Source: Acidobacteriota bacterium (lineage in GTDB: Bacteria > Acidobacteriota > Blastocatellia > Pyrinomonadales > Pyrinomonadaceae). Taken from it: a DNA stretch of 64,000 nt. Below the pieces are notes generated by a model, which ran no database searches, was not told the DNA's origin, and was given only the letters and a program-made list of their open reading frames with translations. The stretch covers positions 62,001 through 126,000 of the forward strand of contig JAHBSM010000011.1 of assembly GCA_019639115.1 (NCBI GenBank), written 5' to 3'. Both the position numbers and the translations under genes were made by a program. Positions 37,258 to 46,615 of this stretch are shown here, one piece after another. The first letter of the stretch is position 1. Each line of letters begins with the position of its first letter.

Positions 37258-38511
37258 ATGAAGTCTATAAATTTTCGACCGCTTCCGTTGATGTTGGCGC
37301 TGCTGTTACTCATACCGGTGCTCGTGATCCCGAACGCTGCGCAGTCACGTCCTCAGAAAAGCGAATCGACCAAGGGTGACGGCAAAAAGAATCAACGCCC
37401 GACCGAAGAGGAACTAAAGAAGCGGGAAGAAGAGAGACGGCGAGAAGAGGAAGAGCGTAATGCGATAGTCGATACCGAGGTGGAAAGGGTCAAAACCGAG
37501 GTCGTCGGTATTGACGCCGTTGTGATCAACAAGAAAACCGGCGCGATCATCGGCGGGCTAAAGAAAGGGAATTTTGCGATCTTTGAGGATGGAAAGCAAC
37601 AGACCATTTCAAGTTTTTCTTCGGCCGAATCTCCTATCACGGTCACACTTCTGTTGGAGTTCAGCCGCTGGACCGAGATCTTCGGTAGCGCGGCGGGTGG
37701 ACGATTCGAGCCCGGGACCTATGAGGTGATCCGGCCGGTCGCTTATTTTCTCTCGCGATTCATAAAGCCGCCGAATGATTATGCTTCTGTGGTCGCGTTC
37801 GATATGCGGCCGACGCCGATAACGGATTTCACCAACGACCCGAACAGGCTGAGGGCGACGATCGATCTTTTGCTTAGGAACCAGCCTGCATTCCGCGAGA
37901 ATAATCTGTGGGATGCACTGAAGTTCACGCTCGTAGGCGGGCGTGGCGACACGGTGGTCCTGGAGAATTCCCGCGAACGCTACTCTGATTATTCCGGTAT
38001 GCAGGACCTAAAGGCTCCACGCAAGGCGATAATTTTGGTCGCATCAGGAATAGATACATTCAGCAAGATAAATTATTCGGACGCTCGCAAGATCGTTCAG
38101 GAAGCAGGCGTGCCGATCTATATCATCAGCACAGGCAACCTGTTCTTCAAAAAATACGAAGGATACCTCGGCCCGACCGACAGCATCTCAGGCATGCCCG
38201 GAAGGCTGACCTTCTTGCAGGCCCAGAATGCGATGAATACGATCGCGAAAGAATCGGGTGGAGCACACTTTCCAATGACGTTCGAGAGCGAAGTGCCGGA
38301 TATACTGCAGAACATCAATGCCGAACTCCGGAATCAATACAATCTGACATACGACCTAGACTCTCCGCGGGTGCCCGGAAAGAGATACAAACTCGAGGTC
38401 AAAGTCGATGTGGACGGCGACGGGGTTTTCGACGATAAGACATACGTCGTACAGCATCGTCCATTTTACGTTCCGAGTGCCCCCGCTCCTGCCAAAAAGC
38501 CCTCGAAATGA
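37258..38511 (+). CDS. VWFA-related acidobacterial protein (TIGR03436 type), exported
   Basis: 417 residues with a Sec signal (about 1-29) and then a strongly charged Lys/Glu segment (37-75). From about 80 it follows the VWFA-related acidobacterial family: 'VDAVVINKKTGAIIGGLKKGNFAIFEDGKQQTISSF', then the VWA core 'VTLLLEFSRW', 'KAIILVASGIDTFSKINYSDARKIVQEAGVPIYIISTG', and the terminal 'ELRNQYNLTYDLDSPRVPGKRYKLEVKV'. The MIDAS motif is degenerate (E-F-S-R-W in place of DxSxS), so metal-dependent binding is doubtful. It overlaps the glycosylase gene by 4 bases. Confidence 0.85.
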   Translation: MKSINFRPLPLMLALLLLIPVLVIPNAAQSRPQKSESTKGDGKKNQRPTEEELKKREEERRREEEERNAIVDTEVERVKTEVVGIDAVVINKKTGAIIGGLKKGNFAIFEDGKQQTISSFSSAESPITVTLLLEFSRWTEIFGSAAGGRFEPGTYEVIRPVAYFLSRFIKPPNDYASVVAFDMRPTPITDFTNDPNRLRATIDLLLRNQPAFRENNLWDALKFTLVGGRGDTVVLENSRERYSDYSGMQDLKAPRKAIILVASGIDTFSKINYSDARKIVQEAGVPIYIISTGNLFFKKYEGYLGPTDSISGMPGRLTFLQAQNAMNTIAKESGGAHFPMTFESEVPDILQNINAELRNQYNLTYDLDSPRVPGKRYKLEVKVDVDGDGVFDDKTYVVQHRPFYVPSAPAPAKKPSK

Positions 38512-39392
38512 AGAGAATCGGCGAGATCGCGACGCCTGATACCTTCAGTTTCAAGCACACCCTCGGGAGTCACGGCTGGTATGACCTTGCGCCCTTAGAA
38601 AAGGTCGCCGATGATCGATTCAGATGCGTTTTGCGTCGCGGATCGAAAGGCGAGCCCGTACTTATAGATGTTTCGTCCGAAGATAATGCGATAGTCGTAC
38701 GTGCAGGTTCGGGTCCCGTGGATCGCAAAGGCGTACTTCGCGACGTAGCACACATGGTCCGTCTCGACGAGGACCTGGACAATTTTTATCAACTAATCGA
38801 CGACGACACTCCCATGAATTGGGCCAAGCTGAAAGGCGGCGGTCGAATGCTTCGATCGTCGACCGTCTGGGAGGATCTTGTAAAATCACTCTGCACGACG
38901 AACTGCTCGTGGTCTCTAACCCGAATAATGGTCCGAAACCTGGTCGAGCTGCTCGGCGATCCGACAGCGGAAGGCCCTAAGGCATTTCCGACAGCCGAAA
39001 GTATGGCAGAACGCAGTGAAGCCTTCTATCGCGACGAGATCAGGTGCGGATACCGTGCGCCTTATTTCAAGGAACTGGCCGAGGCCGTCGCAGCGGGCGA
39101 TATCGCCCCCGAATCGTGGATCGACAGTCCGCTTCCGACCGCCGAATTGAAAGCGTCGATAAAAAAGGTCAAGGGCGTTGGCGATTACGCAGCGGAGAAT
39201 TTGCTAAAGCTACTCGGCCGTTACGACGGGCTTGCCCTGGACTCGTGGCTCAGAGCCGGCTTTGCCGCCAAGCATAACGGTGGACGCAAATGCACGGATA
39301 GTAAGATCGAACGCCACTATCGTCGATTCGGCCGATGGAAAGGGCTTGCAATTTGGTGCGATATGACGTCCGATTGGTTCAGCGAACAGTGA
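38508..39392 (+). CDS. HhH-GPD DNA glycosylase (AlkA/OGG-like)
   Basis: 294 residues. An N-terminal beta domain ('FSFKHTLGSHGWYDLAPL') as in OGG1/AlkA is followed by the helix-hairpin-helix-GPD core: hairpin 'VKGVGDYAAENLL' (221-233) and the catalytic Asp245 in 'LALDSW'. The hairpin residue that is Lys in bifunctional OGG enzymes is Tyr here, so a base-removing enzyme without lyase action is likely. No iron-sulfur cluster cysteines. It starts within the stop of the VWFA gene (ATGA), an unexpected pairing. Confidence 0.85.
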   Translation: MKRIGEIATPDTFSFKHTLGSHGWYDLAPLEKVADDRFRCVLRRGSKGEPVLIDVSSEDNAIVVRAGSGPVDRKGVLRDVAHMVRLDEDLDNFYQLIDDDTPMNWAKLKGGGRMLRSSTVWEDLVKSLCTTNCSWSLTRIMVRNLVELLGDPTAEGPKAFPTAESMAERSEAFYRDEIRCGYRAPYFKELAEAVAAGDIAPESWIDSPLPTAELKASIKKVKGVGDYAAENLLKLLGRYDGLALDSWLRAGFAAKHNGGRKCTDSKIERHYRRFGRWKGLAIWCDMTSDWFSEQ

Positions 39393-39417
39393 GACCGCGA
39401 CGACCGGAAAGTATTTA

Positions 39418-40047
39418 TCATTGATCGGATATTGCGTCGCGGATCGCATTCAATAGAACGCGTTTATCGTCCTTTCGCGAAACGCCGTCAATGATCGGCG
39501 GATGATATCGGATGGTTACACGGCGAAAGAACCGCGGGAATTTGCGGTCCTGCGGCCATATCAGATTGCCGCCCGAGATAGTGGCCGGCAGTACCGGAAC
39601 GCCTGCGGCCAGAGCGATGCGTGCCGCACCTTCTCTAAACGGCAGCAGCTGTCCGTCCTCGAACTCTCGCGCACCCTCAGGGAAAATTATGAGCGTGGCC
39701 CCGGCTCGCAGCGATGTTAGAGATTCCTTGTAAGCGATCTTAGCCCGAGACCCGCTGAGCGCCACCGGAAATGCGCCGAGAAATCGTATCAGCGGGCCCA
39801 CGATCGGCCATCCGAACGCAACGTCGAAGGCCATGAACCTCAGTTTCCGGCCCTTTAGAGGAATTGAGAGCCAGACCGGGTCCATATAGGTCTGGTGATT
39901 GGCCGCCACCACTACCGGCCCGAGCGACGGAGGCGGAATATTCTCAACTCCTTCGAATTTAATGAACCAAAGCGGCTTACTCACGCACAGAGCTATCATT
40001 CGCCCGAGCTTGATGATAAATGGTGGAGGGTATCGAAACTCGGACAT
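39418..40047 (-). CDS. plsC: 1-acyl-sn-glycerol-3-phosphate acyltransferase
   Basis: 209 residues of the PlsC/LPLAT family: an N-terminal membrane-associated helix, 'NHQTYMD' (His51 to Asp56, HX4D motif), 'FPEGARE' (motif III) and 'VPVLPATISGG' (motif IV). It acylates lysophosphatidic acid for phospholipid synthesis, in keeping with pgsA nearby. The ATG at 40047 has no Shine-Dalgarno and directly follows a hairpin with a U-run, so the true start or mode of initiation is uncertain; Met17 is an alternative. Confidence 0.9.
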   Translation of the reverse strand: MSEFRYPPPFIIKLGRMIALCVSKPLWFIKFEGVENIPPPSLGPVVVAANHQTYMDPVWLSIPLKGRKLRFMAFDVAFGWPIVGPLIRFLGAFPVALSGSRAKIAYKESLTSLRAGATLIIFPEGAREFEDGQLLPFREGAARIALAAGVPVLPATISGGNLIWPQDRKFPRFFRRVTIRYHPPIIDGVSRKDDKRVLLNAIRDAISDQ

Positions 40048-40051
40048 TGAA

Positions 40052-40081
40052 AAAGCCGGATCGCAACGAGCGTCCGGCTTT
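40052..40081 (-). terminator. Intrinsic terminator between the PilZ gene and plsC
   Basis: Nine-base stem AAAGCCGGA / TCCGGCTTT with a 12-base loop; on the minus strand it ends in TTTTT, three bases before the plsC ATG. It should end transcription of the PilZ gene, but its placement leaves no room for a plsC leader (see findings). Confidence 0.75.
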
Positions 40082-40128
40082 AGGTTAAATACTTTGACGG
40101 CCGACTTTCAAGCTTAGCGGCCTGATCG

Positions 40129-40929
40129 TCACTCGATGCCTTCGAGCGGGAACAGCCGGTCAATGAACTCGATATGAAGCCGAGTTATACCGTCGGGGCC
40201 GATGCGTTTTCCTCTGACGACAGAAATGATCCTGACATCATTGCGAACGCTGAAAACCCTGAGAAAGGCACCCGGATCCAGATCGAACTGAGTGAATACG
40301 GCAGCTCCGCCGAGACTTATGTTCTCAGTGACCGTAGTCTCGGAGCGCGTTACTTCGCCGGCGTCATTGAGTAGCTCAAGCACAAGCGACTCAGGGATCG
40401 GGTACCGAGTTTGTTTCCTGAGATCCTTAGGCAGATCGCTATCGTCTGCCAAAAGGTCAGCCTCTGTGATCCGCCAGAATCCTTCGTCGTTCCGCGAAAC
40501 GATGTCATAAAGCCTTGACGGATGCCTGAGGTATTCGGTGGGCGGCTTCGCTCCTATGAATGCGACGCCGACAGCGTATTGAGGTTTGTCAACCGATTCC
40601 GAGGTCTCGATACAACGCCGAACCAGGCCCCAGATGCGATATTGCGGCTCGGAGTGGTCATAGCATCTCAGCTGCCTCGGCATCGGTATCGTCAGCAGGA
40701 CCAGTCGGCCCCGTTTGACCGGCCGTTTGAGCAGAAATCCGGCACCGAACGCCGACACATCGCTTAGGCGCGTGACCTCGTTCCACGATACGGCACTATC
40801 GACACGAACCTCGACCCTGACAGGCAGCGGCAACGCAATACGCTGTATCCGACGTTGCTCGTCATCGCCCGGACGGGTCGGAACGGGTCGATCTACGGTT
40901 CTTGAACTTTCAGAATTGTGGGCTTGCAT
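40129..40929 (-). CDS. Tandem PilZ-domain protein
   Basis: 266 residues with two PilZ domains, the c-di-GMP-binding fold. Domain 1 (about 28-135) has 'RRIQR' and 'DVSAFGAGF'; domain 2 (about 170-262) has 'RKQTR' and 'NISLGGAAVF'. Both keep the R-x3-R and (D/N)-x-S-x-x-G motifs, so both may bind c-di-GMP. There is no output domain and no signal peptide, so it probably acts by binding a partner protein in the cytoplasm. No cyclase or phosphodiesterase is in the window. Confidence 0.85.
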   Translation of the reverse strand: MQAHNSESSRTVDRPVPTRPGDDEQRRIQRIALPLPVRVEVRVDSAVSWNEVTRLSDVSAFGAGFLLKRPVKRGRLVLLTIPMPRQLRCYDHSEPQYRIWGLVRRCIETSESVDKPQYAVGVAFIGAKPPTEYLRHPSRLYDIVSRNDEGFWRITEADLLADDSDLPKDLRKQTRYPIPESLVLELLNDAGEVTRSETTVTENISLGGAAVFTQFDLDPGAFLRVFSVRNDVRIISVVRGKRIGPDGITRLHIEFIDRLFPLEGIE

Positions 40930-41101
40930 TGGTCTGCAGAAGCGGGCCTAAGACTGCGGCCGGGATGGGATCTCGCGTGTTTGCGAAACAGGCTTTTAAC
41001 CTGTAAAATATAGAAATAAATAAGGCTAACTGATTTCCACAATTTGATCCAGAAATAGTTGTCCCGCAGTTATCTTCCTTGACACGGTCATCTGAACGAA
41101 C

Positions 41102-43645
41102 ATGGATTCTCTACAAGACAAATTTCAGATAAATATCGAAGACGAGATGCGTAGGTCGTATCTCGATTATGCCATGTCGGTAATTATCGGCAGGGCATTG
41201 CCTGACGTAAGGGACGGCTTCAAGCCGGTGCACCGGCGAGTGCTTTACGGTATGTTCGAGGCCGGCAATACAGCGGGCAAACCTTTTCGTAAATCTGCCG
41301 GACCCGTCGGCGACGTGATGGGTAAGTATCATCCGCACGGTGATTCTGCGATCTACGACACGATAGTACGCATGGCGCAGGATTTCTCGCTTCGGTATCC
41401 GCTCATACAAGGCCAGGGCAACTTCGGTTCGATCGACGGCGACAACCCAGCCGCGATGCGTTACACCGAGGTGCGTCTCGCAAAGATCGCGGACGAAGTG
41501 CTGGCGGATATTGAGAAGGAGACCGTCGATTTCCAGCCGAACTATGACGGCAGGCTGAGCGAACCTACCGTTCTGCCCACTCGCATACCCAATCTGCTGG
41601 TGAACGGCTCAGAAGGGATCGCTGTCGGTATGGCGACAAAGATCCCACCGCACAACCTTACAGAGGTCTTGGATGCATGTATCGCCCTGCTCAAGAACCC
41701 CCAGATCTCGCCCGATGACCTGATCAAATTGATCCCGGGACCCGACTTTCCTACAGCCGGATTCATTTACGGAAGGGAAGGGATCCTGAGCGCCTACAAG
41801 ACCGGCCGAGGGATCATCCAGATGCGGGCCAAAGCCGTCGTCGATGAGATAGGCCGTGGTGACCGTACGCGGCAAGCTGTCGTCGTTACCGAGATCCCGT
41901 ATCAGGTCAATAAAGCTCGCCTGATAGAAAAGATCGCAGAATTGACGCAGGAGAAAAAGCTGGACGGGATAGCTGAGATACGCGACGAATCGAACCGCGA
42001 GGGAATGAGGATCGTGATCGAGCTCAAACGGGATGCGATCCCCCAGGTCCTGCTTAACAAGCTTTACAAGCTGACGCCGATGCAGTCTAGCTTTGGCATC
42101 ATCAACATCGCGATAGTTGACGGGCAGCCTAAAGTATTGACGCTGAAGGAGTTGCTCGAAGCATTCGTCGATTTCCGACGAGAGGTCGTCAGAAGACGGA
42201 CCGAGTTCGACCTCAGAAAGGCACAGGCTCGCGCTCATATCTTAGAGGGCTTGAACAAAGCCATCGATGCCCTGGACCACATAATCCCGTTGATCCGAAA
42301 TTCGCGGTCGGTGGATGAAGCAAGAAATTGGCTGACGGCGAATTTCACGACGCTGGACGAGGTCAAGAAATGGCGCGGTATCACGGGCAATAAGACCGAG
42401 GATCAGTTCCTGAAGGATCTCCGAAAGGTCATCGGCAGCCTTGAATTCAGCGAGGTTCAGGCTCAGGCGATCCTGGATCTCCAGCTTAGAAGACTTTCGG
42501 CACTCGAGCGTCAAAAGATCCTCGATGAATATGCCGAGATCATCAAATACATTGCAGAGTTAGAGAATATCCTGGCTAATGACGGTGTGCTGCGACAGGT
42601 GGTCATCGACGAATTGGCCGAGATAAAACGCGTTTACGGCGACGAACGCAGAACGGTGATCGTTGACGCCGGCGTCGAACTCCGTATCGAGGACCTGATA
42701 CCCAACGAAGAGGTCGCGATCACGGTAACAAAGGCGGGCTATATCAAACGCACGCCGGTATCGACCTATTCGCGGCAAGGACGCGGAGGCAAGGGGCGAC
42801 TTGGAGCCACGGCAAAGAACGAAGACTATGTCGAGCATCTATTCACGGCATCCACGCATGATGCTCTGATGATCTTTACGGACGACGGCCAGGTTTACAA
42901 GATGAAGGTTCACGAGATACCCGAAGCCGCTGCCGCAGCGAGAGGCAAGGCCGTCGTGAATCTCGTTCAGTTGTCGCAGGAGCGTAAGATGGTGTCCACG
43001 ATGGCCGTCAAGGATTTTTCCGAAGAGATCTACCTGACGATGGTCACGAAGAAGGGCGTTATCAAGAAAACGGCTCTCGCGGAGTTTCAGAACATACGTG
43101 CCAACGGGATCAACGCTATTAACATCGATCCGGATGACGAACTCATCGAGGTGATCCGTACCGATGGCAAACAGCAGATATTCGTGGCAACGCACGACGG
43201 AATGGCGGTCAGATTCAACGAAACGGATGTACGGCCGATGGGGAGGGCCGCTCGCGGCGTTCGCGGCGTGAACCTCAGGGGTGGCGACTATGTCGTTTCT
43301 GTTTGCTCCGTTTCGCCTGAAGGCACGGAAAAGATCCTGTCCGTTTCGGAAAAAGGATTTGGGAAACAGACCACGGTCGATAGCTATCGCCTGACAAAAC
43401 GCGGCGGGATCGGCGTGATAAACATGAAAACGACGGACAAGACGGGCAAGGTCGTCGCCGCTTTCCCCGTCCAGGATGACAGCGAGATCATACTCATCAC
43501 GCAGCAGGCAAAACTGATCCGTCTCGGCGTCGATAAGATCCGCGAGACCGGTCGTTCGGCACAGGGCGTGACGCTGATACGGTGCGGCGACGAGGACTTG
43601 GTCACGTCGGCGTCAGTTCTCGCGGCCGAAGAGGACGCCGAGTAA
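41102..43645 (+). CDS. gyrA: DNA gyrase subunit A
   Basis: 847 residues. Start '[39 protein letters not shown]', active-site Tyr121 in 'AAMRYTEVR', quinolone region '[17 protein letters not shown]' with the Ser82 and Asp86 seen in sensitive enzymes, then a six-bladed C-terminal beta-pinwheel. The GyrA-box reads QGRGGKG, one residue off the E. coli QRRGGKG but consistent with gyrase rather than ParC. The acidic tail ends 'EEDAE'. It acts with GyrB, not encoded here, to supercoil DNA. A terminator follows. Confidence 0.97.
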   Translation: MDSLQDKFQINIEDEMRRSYLDYAMSVIIGRALPDVRDGFKPVHRRVLYGMFEAGNTAGKPFRKSAGPVGDVMGKYHPHGDSAIYDTIVRMAQDFSLRYPLIQGQGNFGSIDGDNPAAMRYTEVRLAKIADEVLADIEKETVDFQPNYDGRLSEPTVLPTRIPNLLVNGSEGIAVGMATKIPPHNLTEVLDACIALLKNPQISPDDLIKLIPGPDFPTAGFIYGREGILSAYKTGRGIIQMRAKAVVDEIGRGDRTRQAVVVTEIPYQVNKARLIEKIAELTQEKKLDGIAEIRDESNREGMRIVIELKRDAIPQVLLNKLYKLTPMQSSFGIINIAIVDGQPKVLTLKELLEAFVDFRREVVRRRTEFDLRKAQARAHILEGLNKAIDALDHIIPLIRNSRSVDEARNWLTANFTTLDEVKKWRGITGNKTEDQFLKDLRKVIGSLEFSEVQAQAILDLQLRRLSALERQKILDEYAEIIKYIAELENILANDGVLRQVVIDELAEIKRVYGDERRTVIVDAGVELRIEDLIPNEEVAITVTKAGYIKRTPVSTYSRQGRGGKGRLGATAKNEDYVEHLFTASTHDALMIFTDDGQVYKMKVHEIPEAAAAARGKAVVNLVQLSQERKMVSTMAVKDFSEEIYLTMVTKKGVIKKTALAEFQNIRANGINAINIDPDDELIEVIRTDGKQQIFVATHDGMAVRFNETDVRPMGRAARGVRGVNLRGGDYVVSVCSVSPEGTEKILSVSEKGFGKQTTVDSYRLTKRGGIGVINMKTTDKTGKVVAAFPVQDDSEIILITQQAKLIRLGVDKIRETGRSAQGVTLIRCGDEDLVTSASVLAAEEDAE

Positions 43646-43671
43646 AGGTTAGGCGTCGATTGATAGAAAAT

Positions 43672-43691
43672 GGCCCCGATCGGGGCCTTTT
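43672..43691 (+). terminator. Intrinsic terminator of gyrA
   Basis: Stem GGCCCC / GGGGCC with GATC loop (43672-43687) followed by TTTTC, 27 bases after the gyrA stop and just before the stop of the convergent gene. Confidence 0.8.
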
Positions 43692-43701
43692 CTCGTTTGG
43701 T

Positions 43702-46506
43702 CTATTGTCGCCGTAAAGGCGACTGGCCGATCAACTCCAGGTTCGCAATGTCATCGTCGAGAAAGATCAGGCGCGGAACGAATTGGTAGGTCTTGGACCT
43801 TACAGTGACGGTGTAGCTGACTCCAGTAGCGAGCCCTTCGATAGAGAAATATCCAAATGCTCCGGTTAGTGCCGTCCGCTGAGCGCCGGACGGATCAGTG
43901 ATGATCACGGTTGCGTTGCGCAGTCCGGCTCCTTCAGGGGTCAATACTCTGCCTGAGATGCCGCCTTCGGCAGCGGTCGGTGCCAGATTACCGATCGTCC
44001 AATCCGAGAACGACGTGATCCCGGTCACGGACACCGTGTTTGCCGCAGTATTTAGCGTAAACGGCGTGACCGCTGTTGAGGTTAGGGCGTTCCATCTGTA
44101 CAGCTTGTAGCTTGATTCTGTACCCGCGACATCCGAGTCCAGGTAGTTGAATACCAGATTGGTCGTCAACGCGCCTGTGAGCGCAAGGGCCCAATATCTA
44201 TTTGCGGATTGGGCAGCATCCATGCCCGTGCGGTTATTGCCTACCGCCGTGACCGAAAGGGTCGAAGGATTTGTCGTCAGTGTCGTAACGTTGGTATTGA
44301 CCGGCGAATAGCCGCTTGCGGTCCCAACAGGGAAATCGAAACCGCCGGTCCGGCAGTATTGTTTCGCAACCGAACCTCGTACATACACCGACGGCGAAAC
44401 ACCGGAGACAGTAGCCTCGCATCCGAGCGTCAGCGTGCTGCTGCCCGTATTCACGGACGTCCCGAGAGTAAGAGCTCCCTCGACGGTCAGGTCGGCGTTC
44501 ATTGCGAGTGAGGCTCCTGATTGAACGTCGAGGTTGCAGACGGTCGTCGCGGAGTTGACCGTCATCGTCCGCCCGGCGGGAACTATGCCGCTGACAGACG
44601 ACGACGGAACGCCGTTAGACCAATTGGCCGCCGTATTGAAATCGCCGTTAGTATTGGCCGTAGTGGTGGGGAATCGAAAGCTGACTATCCTCGTTCGCCA
44701 GTTGAAAGTTCCATTGGCCGATAGATATTGGCCGATGTACCAGAAAGTAAGATCGTCCGACGGGTCCACCTGGATCGTAGTGTAATCGCCCCAGCGAGTG
44801 AGCGTACCTGTCTGTGAACCGCTGCCGGCCTGTGCGATCTGTTCGGCCTGCATCGAGTTGATCGCGTCGCACTGAGAACGGCCCGTGATCGCGACCGAAG
44901 GATATGTGGTCGTTGCCGCATTAACCATCGAGTATCCCATCAGGAGATTGCCGTATTTGTCCGAGGCTATGGAGGCCATCCAGCGATTGCCCGCAGAACC
45001 GGGGTCGTAAGTGCCGTTTTGATAGAGGAAGGGACGCTTCGACGTGTCTGCATCCGATGGGTTCCCAAGCGGATTCCTGATCTCGTACCATCGCACGGCA
45101 GCACTTCTGGAACCGGCTCCGTCGGGATCGACGGATTGATTGATCACCATGCTTTCGACGCCCCCGCGGTTTCTGAATGAGAGCCTGTACATCATTCGAT
45201 CTCCGAGTGTGTCGAGCGTATTTGTCGTGCCGGGTTGTGCGACGCACGTGCCGCCTGAGCCGTTGCACGGCCGGGTCGTCGTCGGCAGCGATAATTCAAC
45301 ATAGCTGCCCGTCGCCCCGCCCCATCCATCGTTGACGGTGACTGTGCCCGCGGCGAAATCGGGTTTTAACCGGACGTATCTGAGTGCCGGTAAGGTCGAT
45401 TGGCGAATAAAGATCCCGCCTCGCGTCGTGTCGGAGGGAAGTGTCGCACCTTCGAGGTCGGCCGGTATGAACGAAGCACCGCCGCCGTAGAATGTGATCG
45501 GTGCACAGAGGGTCGTCGCCGACGCGTCACCGGCCAGCATTTTTGTCCTGTCAGAAACACAAAGCCCTACGCCCGTATTGGATCCGGCCGGAGTTCCGCC
45601 GAACATGTTGTACGACGTATAGTAGCCGTCGTTCCAGATGCCCAGCTTGCCATAGTCGTTGAATCCGCTCGGCGAAGTTGAACTGAATGTAACCGTGTAG
45701 CGGTAATAACTTCCGGTAGGATCGTTGGTCGTCGATATTGCAAAACACTGTAGGTAAGGCGCCGCCGGGTTGCTGCCGCTTACATTGAATGCGAATTGGC
45801 TAAGGATCCATCTGTCCGCCAGGCGATCGTACTGCAAGATCGGATCGCCGCGGTTGGTGGTCGCGCACAGATTACCCAAGCCTGTGAACAACGTATTTCC
45901 GTTCGAAGGTCCCGCTAGAACCGATCCGGTCTTGTTGAAAATCACAAATTGCGAATTGACCCAGGCGATAACGTGATTCGGCCCGACTGCCAGGGTCGTG
46001 TCCGGAGGTGCTCCTGTCATCGAGAAACCTCCGAGGCCGGCTCCGGGACCTTCGAAACTAACGCCTGATATCGGCGCGAACGGCGCGAAGGCCTCGGTCT
46101 GGAGAAGCGAATTCATCGGCTCTGTCCGTGGCCTCGTCGGATATTCTACAAGTTCATAGAGTGGCTCAGTTTGCGATTCCTGTAGCATCCCGTCCTCGGG
46201 ACGCAGCTTTGGCACACCGCGTGCGAGAATATCGGAAAGGCGCTCCGACTCACCGTAGAACTGCATCTCAGGCTGAACGGTCTTGCCATTTTGGGCTCGG
46301 CGAATGCCGGCCGCGCTGTAGATGCCCGGCTGCTTTTTCACTTTCTCGCGGAGTTCGCGAGCCTCATCTTCTTTTCGCGGCGAAGGCTTGCTGTCTTTGC
46401 TCGCACCTGCGAGTTGTGCAGCCGCTGGCACGGAAAGCAGGATCAAGAAAAAAGCCGTGCCGGCATATTCCAATGCCCGGCGTGACAAGTTTGACTTGGA
46501 TCTCAT
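43702..46506 (-). CDS. Large secreted/surface protein with carboxypeptidase-regulatory-like C-terminus
   Basis: 934 residues from the ATG at 46506, which opens a signal peptide ('YAGTAFFLILLSVPAAAQ'); an earlier frame start at 46554 is not preferred. Residues about 140-610 look like a beta-propeller or lectin-like region ('PPDTTLAVGPNHVIAWVNSQFVIFNKTG', 'DRWILSQF', 'WMASIASDKYGNLLMGYS'). After it come 'LGCEATVSG', 'GGFDFPVGT' and a final domain 'APTAAEGGISGRVLTPEG' with 'GAFGYFSIEGL'. These last two modules are homologous to those of the gene at 1-1581. No catalytic site is evident. Confidence 0.82.
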   Translation of the reverse strand: MRSKSNLSRRALEYAGTAFFLILLSVPAAAQLAGASKDSKPSPRKEDEARELREKVKKQPGIYSAAGIRRAQNGKTVQPEMQFYGESERLSDILARGVPKLRPEDGMLQESQTEPLYELVEYPTRPRTEPMNSLLQTEAFAPFAPISGVSFEGPGAGLGGFSMTGAPPDTTLAVGPNHVIAWVNSQFVIFNKTGSVLAGPSNGNTLFTGLGNLCATTNRGDPILQYDRLADRWILSQFAFNVSGSNPAAPYLQCFAISTTNDPTGSYYRYTVTFSSTSPSGFNDYGKLGIWNDGYYTSYNMFGGTPAGSNTGVGLCVSDRTKMLAGDASATTLCAPITFYGGGASFIPADLEGATLPSDTTRGGIFIRQSTLPALRYVRLKPDFAAGTVTVNDGWGGATGSYVELSLPTTTRPCNGSGGTCVAQPGTTNTLDTLGDRMMYRLSFRNRGGVESMVINQSVDPDGAGSRSAAVRWYEIRNPLGNPSDADTSKRPFLYQNGTYDPGSAGNRWMASIASDKYGNLLMGYSMVNAATTTYPSVAITGRSQCDAINSMQAEQIAQAGSGSQTGTLTRWGDYTTIQVDPSDDLTFWYIGQYLSANGTFNWRTRIVSFRFPTTTANTNGDFNTAANWSNGVPSSSVSGIVPAGRTMTVNSATTVCNLDVQSGASLAMNADLTVEGALTLGTSVNTGSSTLTLGCEATVSGVSPSVYVRGSVAKQYCRTGGFDFPVGTASGYSPVNTNVTTLTTNPSTLSVTAVGNNRTGMDAAQSANRYWALALTGALTTNLVFNYLDSDVAGTESSYKLYRWNALTSTAVTPFTLNTAANTVSVTGITSFSDWTIGNLAPTAAEGGISGRVLTPEGAGLRNATVIITDPSGAQRTALTGAFGYFSIEGLATGVSYTVTVRSKTYQFVPRLIFLDDDIANLELIGQSPLRRQ

Positions 46507-46615
46507 GGTTTGCTCTGGATCGGCTTTGCCGAAAATAGAACGTGGGCGAGGCACGGCGTCGGAGGCCGCAGATTTGCTTGATGATAGCGCGTACCGAGAT
46601 GCCGAGACAACTATT

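Noticed and set aside
46208..46228. TGGCAC-N6-TGC resembling a sigma-54 promoter
   Set aside because: It lies inside the coding region of the large surface protein and points to no gene start.
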